Source of the DNA: DASYQD01 sp036005845
GTDB lineage: Bacteria; Acidobacteriota; Thermoanaerobaculia; Multivoradales; JAIOJS01
Reading direction: 5' to 3'
DNA: 22,229 nucleotides
Assembly (NCBI GenBank): GCA_036005845.1
Contig: DASYQD010000085.1
Location: forward strand, 1 to 22,229
Shown here: positions 15,924 to 22,229 of the stretch, one piece after another
Layout of the letters: every line of letters begins with the position of its first letter
Position numbering within the stretch: the first letter of the stretch is position 1
Made by a program: the position numbers and the translations under genes
The notes under the pieces: model-generated
What the model saw: only the letters and a program-made list of their open reading frames with translations
Databases searched by the model: none
Told to the model about the DNA's origin: nothing

Positions 15924-16178
15924 ATGACTCACATCATCACCGAGCCCTGCGTGGGCGTGAAGGACATCTCCTGCGTCGACGTTTGTCCGGTGGACTGCAT
16001 CTACGGCAAGGACGAGGACTGGGAGATCCTCTACATCCACCCCGAGGAGTGCATCGACTGCGGCCTCTGCGTCGACGCCTGTCCGGTGCAGGCCATCTAC
16101 CCGATGGAAGAAGTGCCGGACAAGTGGAAGGAGTGGATCGCCAAGAACTACGAGCACTTCGGGCTCACCCCGCCGTAG
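15924..16178 (+). CDS. Ferredoxin, [3Fe-4S][4Fe-4S] (7Fe) type
   Basis: An 84-residue cytoplasmic electron carrier. Cysteines at 9, 17 and 21 (C-x7-C-x3-CP), a further Cys25, and the set 43, 46, 49, 53 (CIDCGLCVDACP) match 7Fe ferredoxins such as Azotobacter FdI. In these, the first set plus the last Cys53 holds the 3Fe cluster, and Cys25 may be free or may make a 4Fe cluster possible. The N-terminus MTHIITEPCVGVKDISCVDV and the tail with DKWKEWIAKNYEHF are standard for this group, and length is normal. It lies 34 bp after hemL but has a TATAAT just before its ATG, so it may be independently transcribed. Its end overlaps the end of the opposite glycosyltransferase gene by 14 bp. The redox partner is not evident. 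Confidence 0.95.
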   Translation: MTHIITEPCVGVKDISCVDVCPVDCIYGKDEDWEILYIHPEECIDCGLCVDACPVQAIYPMEEVPDKWKEWIAKNYEHFGLTPP

Positions 16179-17748
16179 CGGGACGCGCAGGCGGTCCGAG
16201 GTCCAGCACCAGGTAGAAGGGGTCGTTGAAGACGACCGACGCCTCGCCCGACCGCACCATGCGGGTGGCAAACGTCTTGAGATTGGGCGCCTTCCAGATC
16301 GTCACCCAGCGGGCGCCGAAGCGGTCGCGGACGATCGCCGCCGGCCGCATCTCGCGCCCGTCGATGATGCGCACGTAGAGGGCGAAGAGCTCCGGGTCCT
16401 TGACCCAGAACGCGGTGGGGTCGAGGGCGACGAGCGACTGCAGCCGCGGCGCGTAGTAGAGCAGCGGCGCCGAGTCGGCCCAGTTAGCGGTGAAGACGCG
16501 CTCGTTCGGGCTGCCGTGCTCGGCGAGCCAGCGTGCCATGGCATCGGGCGGCGAGACCCTGCCGATGCCGGTGGCGCGGATGGTGAGGAAGGTGTAGATG
16601 CTTCCCGTCGCGATCAGGGCGCCGAGGACGTAGACCGCTCGCTTCGACAGCGCGGGCACGTTCGGACCGGAGCCGACGCGCGCGGTGCCGAGCGCGAGGG
16701 CCAGCAACGTCAGCGGCGCACCCAGCTCGAAGAAGCGCCGCCACAGCACGATGCCGGGCACGAGGAACGCGAGCGCCAGGAAACCGACGGCGAGCACCTC
16801 GCGCCGCCGCCACTCGGGCCGCCTGGCCAGCAGATAGACGAGCGCGCCGGCGGCGAGCAGCGCCGGCCACTGCTCCATCAGCAGGTCGCCGGAGAGCGGC
16901 TGCAGCTCGTTGCCGATCTGCGAGCGCAGGCCGCTGTCGCCGGCCGCCGACTGGCTGAGGATGGTGACGTTCGTCGTCCACAGCAGGCGCAGGTTGTCGA
17001 GGAAATGCGGGTGCAGCAGCTGTCCCAGCGCCCATCCCACGGCGGCAGCCGCGAGAGCGATCCATCGCCGCCGGCGCGGCACGCATGCCAGCGATTCGGG
17101 CGCCAGCAGCCACAGCGTGGCGAAGAGCACCGGCATCCAGCCGCTGGCATGGAATAGGCCGAACACCGCGGCAACGACGCCGAGCGCGATCGGCGAAGCG
17201 TCGAGCAGCAGCAAGCCGACGAAGAGGATGGTGAAGGCGATCTCGCCGTGGTGCGGCCGGCACATCGCGAGCCGCGTCACCAAGTTGGTGCCGAGCGCCG
17301 TGAGCCCGAGCAACCAGACTGGCGCGTACGGCACGCGGTGCTTCCCCAACACCCACGCCAGCGCGCCGACCACCAGGAGCTGGCCGCAGAAAGCGCCGGC
17401 GAGCGCCGCCTTCTCGATGGTGAGGCCGGCAAACGGCATCAGCACGAGGTGAAAGAGCGGCACCGGGTCCGAGAAGTGCTCGTGCATGGTCGAGAACGGC
17501 GTCCACGGGAACGACGACGGCATGCCGCCGCGCATCTGGCGCGCCAGCCAGACGTGGTAGTACTCGTCGTAGTCCCAGGGATGCGGCCCCAGCACGCGCA
17601 GCAGCGTGAGCCAGCCCAGCGCAGCCGCAGCGGCGGCGAGGATGCCCAGCCAGCGGCGGCGCTCCGACAGCGGCTCAGGGGCAGCGGGTGCTTTCGCCGG
17701 TGGCTGGGAAGGGCGGCGGTCGGACGGGTTTCGGCGCTTGCGGGCCAA
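16165..17748 (-). CDS. GT-C type polytopic membrane glycosyltransferase
   Basis: A 527-residue membrane protein with a basic, Pro-rich cytoplasmic N-terminus (1-32), about eleven hydrophobic segments between 33 and 400, and a soluble C-terminal domain (about 410-527). The first outside loop carries HPWDYDEYYHVWLARQM (56-72), with Asp59 and Asp61, then FSDPVPLFHL. This acidic loop after the first helix is the hallmark of GT-C enzymes (PMT, STT3/AglB, ArnT relatives), which move sugars from polyprenyl carriers on the outer face of the membrane. The C-terminal part (VFTANWADSAPLLYYAPRLQ, LDPTAFW) is loosely like bacterial GT-C proteins but lacks the WWDYG motif of true oligosaccharyltransferases. 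The start is TTG at 17748, supported by GGGAG four bases upstream. Acceptor and donor are unknown. It is divergent from the DnaJ gene. Confidence 0.8.
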   Translation of the reverse strand: MARKRRNPSDRRPSQPPAKAPAAPEPLSERRRWLGILAAAAAALGWLTLLRVLGPHPWDYDEYYHVWLARQMRGGMPSSFPWTPFSTMHEHFSDPVPLFHLVLMPFAGLTIEKAALAGAFCGQLLVVGALAWVLGKHRVPYAPVWLLGLTALGTNLVTRLAMCRPHHGEIAFTILFVGLLLLDASPIALGVVAAVFGLFHASGWMPVLFATLWLLAPESLACVPRRRRWIALAAAAVGWALGQLLHPHFLDNLRLLWTTNVTILSQSAAGDSGLRSQIGNELQPLSGDLLMEQWPALLAAGALVYLLARRPEWRRREVLAVGFLALAFLVPGIVLWRRFFELGAPLTLLALALGTARVGSGPNVPALSKRAVYVLGALIATGSIYTFLTIRATGIGRVSPPDAMARWLAEHGSPNERVFTANWADSAPLLYYAPRLQSLVALDPTAFWVKDPELFALYVRIIDGREMRPAAIVRDRFGARWVTIWKAPNLKTFATRMVRSGEASVVFNDPFYLVLDLGPPARPATAG

Positions 17749-17811
17749 GGTTCTCCCAAGGTGCTGCAGGCGCGGGGATTATGTCGGGAATCATGGCATC
17801 CGGATCTGCGT

Positions 17812-17867
17812 TAGGATGTGAGGGCAAGACACTAAGATTTCAGGAAGATCTCTGGAAGGTCTTGCCC
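17812..17867 (+). promoter_or_regulatory. Promoter -10 and leader inverted repeat of the DnaJ-ClpB unit
   Basis: TAGGAT at 17812-17817 could serve as a -10, starting transcription near 17824. GGGCAAGAC (17822-17830) and GTCTTGCCC (17859-17867) form a perfect 9-bp inverted repeat with a 28-base loop, ending one base before the GGAGGG ribosome site of the DnaJ gene. It does not match CIRCE or HAIR operators. It could be an mRNA hairpin next to the ribosome site or a repressor operator; neither is shown. Confidence 0.4.
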
Positions 17868-17876
17868 GGAGGGTAG

Positions 17877-18896
17877 GTGGAATACAAGGACTACTACAAG
17901 ACCCTCGGCGTCGAGCGTTCCGCCTCGCAGCAGGAGATCCAGCGCGCCTACCGCAAGCTGGCGCGCAAGCTCCACCCGGACATCTCCAAGGAGGCGGGCG
18001 CCGAGGATCGCTTCAAGGAGGTCACCGAGGCCTACGAGGTCTTGAAGGACGCCGACAAGCGCCAGAAGTACGACCAGTTCGGCAAGGCCTGGAAGCAGGC
18101 CGAACGCGGCGGACAGCCGCCGCCGGGGTGGGAGCAGGTCTTCGGCGCCGGTGGGCCCGGCATGGGCGGTCCCGGCGGGCGCGTGCAGTTCGACTTCGGC
18201 GGCTTTCCCGGTGGCGGGGGCGGCTTCGGCGGCGGCAGCGCCGGCGGCTTCTCCGATTTCTTCGAGATGCTCTTCGGCCAGATGGGCGGCGCGGGCGCCG
18301 CGGGAGCGGCAGGGCCGGGTGGTCCGCGGGCCGGCGGCTATCGCGCCGACTGGCAGCAGCGCGGCAACGATCAGGAGGCGCGCATCCAGCTCACGCTCGA
18401 GGAAGCGGCCGCCGGCGGCGAGCGCACCATCACGTTGACCGACCCGCAGACCGGCAGTCAGCAGACGCTGCAGCTCAAGATCCCGCGCGGCATTCGTCCC
18501 GGCCAGAAGATCCGCCTCGCCGCCAAGGGCGCCGCCGGCAGCGGCGGCGGACCGCCCGGCGACCTCTTCCTGAACGTCGACGTGCTGCCGCATGCGCGAT
18601 TCCGGCTCGAAGGCAACGACCTGCATACGAGGCTGCCGGTCACGCCGTGGGAAGCGGCGCTCGGCGGCACGGCGCAGCTCGAGACGCTGGAGACGCCGGT
18701 GACGGTGCGCATCCCCGCCGGCTCTCCCGCCGGGCGCAGGATTCGCTTGCGCGGCTACGGCTACCCGCAGGCGAAGGGCGGCAAGGGCGACCTCTTCGCC
18801 GAGCTCGACGTGGTGGTGCCGCCGCAGCTCTCCGATCGCGAGCGCGAGCTGTTCGAGGAGCTGGCCAAGGTATCCACCTTCAATCCACGCCGCTGA
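17877..18896 (+). CDS. DnaJ-family co-chaperone without zinc finger (CbpA-like)
   Basis: A 339-residue J-domain protein that should stimulate DnaK ATPase and deliver clients. The J domain (1-68) has the HPD motif at 33-35 and ends KRQKYDQFG. A Gly/Phe-rich region (about 84-145) with runs such as GGFPGGGGGFGGG follows, then two beta-rich client-binding domains (about 155-335: ARIQLTLEEAAAGGERTITL, LKIPRGIRPGQKIRL, TVRIPAGSPAGRRIRLRGYG). The CxxCxGxG zinc repeats of DnaJ proper are absent, so this is a class B protein like CbpA. The GTG start at 17877 follows a GGAGGG site and a leader inverted repeat. clpB begins 53 bp downstream on the same strand, a pairing that suits their joint role in disaggregation. 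DnaK is not in the window. Confidence 0.94.
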   Translation: MEYKDYYKTLGVERSASQQEIQRAYRKLARKLHPDISKEAGAEDRFKEVTEAYEVLKDADKRQKYDQFGKAWKQAERGGQPPPGWEQVFGAGGPGMGGPGGRVQFDFGGFPGGGGGFGGGSAGGFSDFFEMLFGQMGGAGAAGAAGPGGPRAGGYRADWQQRGNDQEARIQLTLEEAAAGGERTITLTDPQTGSQQTLQLKIPRGIRPGQKIRLAAKGAAGSGGGPPGDLFLNVDVLPHARFRLEGNDLHTRLPVTPWEAALGGTAQLETLETPVTVRIPAGSPAGRRIRLRGYGYPQAKGGKGDLFAELDVVVPPQLSDRERELFEELAKVSTFNPRR

Positions 18897-18935
18897 GATC
18901 CCGAATCCCTGATGCGATCCCGAAATCCCTGATGA
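18897..18935 (+). repeat. 19/20-bp tandem duplication between the DnaJ gene and clpB
   Basis: GATCCCGAATCCCTGATGC (18897-18915) is followed directly by GATCCCGAAATCCCTGATGA (18916-18935), differing by one inserted base and the last base. The array begins right after the DnaJ stop and ends 14 bases before the clpB ATG, filling most of the 53-bp spacer. Confidence 0.75.
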
Positions 18936-18949
18936 AAGGTTGAATCGAT

Positions 18950-21574
<2,625 letters not shown>

Positions 21575-21597
21575 GGAAGGCTGATTTGGTCGGCGGG

Positions 21598-21620
21598 CGC
21601 CGGCTGGTCGCGGGCCGGCG
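21598..21620 (+). terminator. GC-rich hairpin after clpB, possible terminator
   Basis: CGCCGGC (21598-21604) and GCCGGCG (21614-21620) form a perfect 7-bp stem with a 9-base loop, starting 23 bases after the clpB stop. No T-run follows, so intrinsic termination is uncertain. Confidence 0.35.
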
Positions 21621-21630
21621 TTCGCTGCCG

Positions 21631-21780
21631 GGTCCGGAGGGCGCCGCTGTGGGGCACGCTCGCCTTTCTGAGGTGTGCGGGGGGGAGCGGCTCGCTTGCC
21701 TCCGGGCGCTTGATCGAGCGCTGTGTTCGAGCAGTCACGAATGCGCCCTCCGGAAGCCCCACCGCGGCGCCCTCCGGACC
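21631..21780 (+). repeat. MITE-like element, copy 1, with 25-bp terminal inverted repeats
   Basis: A 150-bp element. Its left end begins GGTCCGGAGGGCGCCGC and its right end is the reverse complement; over the first 25 bases 24 match. Inside are CTTTCTGAGGTGTGCGG, GGAGCGGCTCGCTTGCC and a second GGAGGGCGC motif on the minus strand. Most of it (from 21664) is repeated in inverted orientation at the window's right edge. No transposase and no clear target duplication are seen. Confidence 0.7.
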
Positions 21781-21804
21781 CGGCTGTCGCGAACGCCTTC
21801 ACCC

Positions 21805-21958
21805 GTGGCCGTCGAGGTCTGACGAACCAGGGCTGGACTGCGGGTGAAGCCACATCGTGATCGTCGAAATCTGACAACGACGACTGGAGCGCGGGTCAAG
21901 ACACGCCGTGGTCGTCGAAATCTGACGACTACGGTTGGACCGCGAGTGGGCCACGCTG
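21805..21958 (+). repeat. Three imperfect 51/52-bp tandem repeats with palindromic cores
   Basis: Units begin at 21805, 21857 and 21908 (lengths 52, 51, 51). Each begins GTG followed by a CGTCGA core and TCTGAC; units 2 and 3 share GTCGAAATCTGAC. In unit 3, CCGTGGTCGTC and GACGACTACGG flank GAAATCT as an 11-bp stem with one G-T pair. The 52-base first unit breaks any common reading frame, arguing against coding. The rest of the gap between the two flanking elements (21781-21804 and 21959-22114) holds no recognisable gene or RNA, only a short repeated GCGGCRCGACGA motif near 21964-21998. Confidence 0.7.
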
Positions 21959-22114
21959 TTTGAGCGGCGCGACGACGAATGAATAGCGGCACGACGATGC
22001 GTGTGTGGTGACATGAAAAGAGCGCGAGGTAGAGAACATGGCTCACCACGGCGACGCCCCGAGCTCGCCAACAGGTCGCTCGACGACCACTCATGAAGGC
22101 GGGTGCTCAGCGGA

Positions 22115-22229
22115 TCCGGAGGGCGCCGCGGTGGGGCTTCCGGAGGGCGCATTAGCAAGTGGTCGAAAACAGCGATCGAACAAGCGCCCGGAGGCAAGCG
22201 AGCCGCTCCCATCCGCACACCTCAGAAAG
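22115..22229 (-). repeat. MITE-like element, copy 2, inverted, cut by window end
   Basis: The reverse complement of 22115-22229 matches 21664-21778 of copy 1 along its length without large gaps. Shared blocks include CTTTCTGAGGTGTGCGG, GAGCGGCTCGCTTGCCTCCG and the right-end block from ATGCGCCCTCCGGAAG onward; differences cluster in the middle (copy 1 21713-21740). The remaining 30 or so bases, with the second terminal repeat, should lie just past the window. Confidence 0.75.

Noticed and set aside
16165..16178. 14-bp tail-to-tail overlap of ferredoxin and glycosyltransferase genes as a regulatory feature
   Set aside because: Short convergent overlaps are ordinary in compact genomes, and both ends agree with family lengths.
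17812..17876. CIRCE or HAIR heat-shock operator before the DnaJ gene
   Set aside because: The inverted repeat GGGCAAGAC/GTCTTGCCC with a 28-base loop does not match TTAGCACTC-N9-GAGTGCTAA or CTTGAGT-N7-ACTCAAG.
21805..21958. CRISPR array
   Set aside because: The 51/52-bp units are directly adjacent with no unique spacers, only three copies exist, and no cas gene is present.
21735..22218. Minus-strand open frames of 119 and 139 codons with 17-residue repeats
   Set aside because: They only translate the tandem DNA repeats; the 52-base first unit breaks the frame, they run into the palindromic elements, and no ribosome site or family similarity is evident.

Overview
The window is a very GC-rich, densely coding bacterial segment with strong G/C third-position bias. 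Gene content (PhaR/phasin storage proteins, WS/DGAT acyltransferase, a two-gene ArsA/Get3-like ATPase pair, zinc-type HemB plus HemL for the C5 tetrapyrrole route, a 7Fe-type ferredoxin, ClpB with a zinc-finger-less DnaJ) and dispersed palindromic repeats fit an environmental deltaproteobacterium-like lineage (Binatota- or Myxococcota-like). No rRNA or marker gene is present to prove this, so the placement is inference. No tRNA, CRISPR array, intact insertion sequence or prophage was seen.

Layout. (1) 1-1119, minus: the N-terminal 373 residues of an exported zinc metalloprotease, cut by the window edge just after its HELGHxxGxxH site. (2) 1268-3853, plus: a PhoB/PhoR-type two-component system. 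(3) 3875-7883, minus: a carbon and lipid storage region, in transcription order phaR, phasin and patatin-like lipase with short spacers, then a 117-bp palindromic element and a WS/DGAT acyltransferase. (4) 8008-10088, minus: two ArsA/Get3-like ATPases overlapping by four bases; the second has lost the signature lysine of the P-loop. (5) 10212-12029, plus: a secreted multidomain protein of unknown function. (6) 12048-13370, minus: an exported amidohydrolase. (7) 13516-16178, plus: hemB, hemL and a ferredoxin; hemL takes its start codon from a dispersed palindromic repeat. (8) 16165-17748, minus: a GT-C type membrane glycosyltransferase. (9) 17877-21574, plus: a CbpA-like DnaJ and ClpB. (10) 21575-22229: about 655 bp without a credible gene, holding two inverted copies of a roughly 150-bp element around three 51/52-bp tandem repeats.

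How the genes may work together: PhaR probably controls phasin (and possibly lipase) synthesis around storage granules, and the WS/DGAT enzyme makes wax ester or triacylglycerol nearby, so both storage polymers meet in one stretch. HemL and HemB act two steps apart in tetrapyrrole synthesis. ClpB and the DnaJ protein belong to the same protein disaggregation machinery.

The most unusual signals are the hemL start codon embedded in a repeat hairpin, the asymmetric ATPase pair, -10-like hexamers lying 6-8 bases before several start codons (suggesting leaderless mRNAs), and the repeat structure at the right end. No clearly new defence or mobile system is visible.
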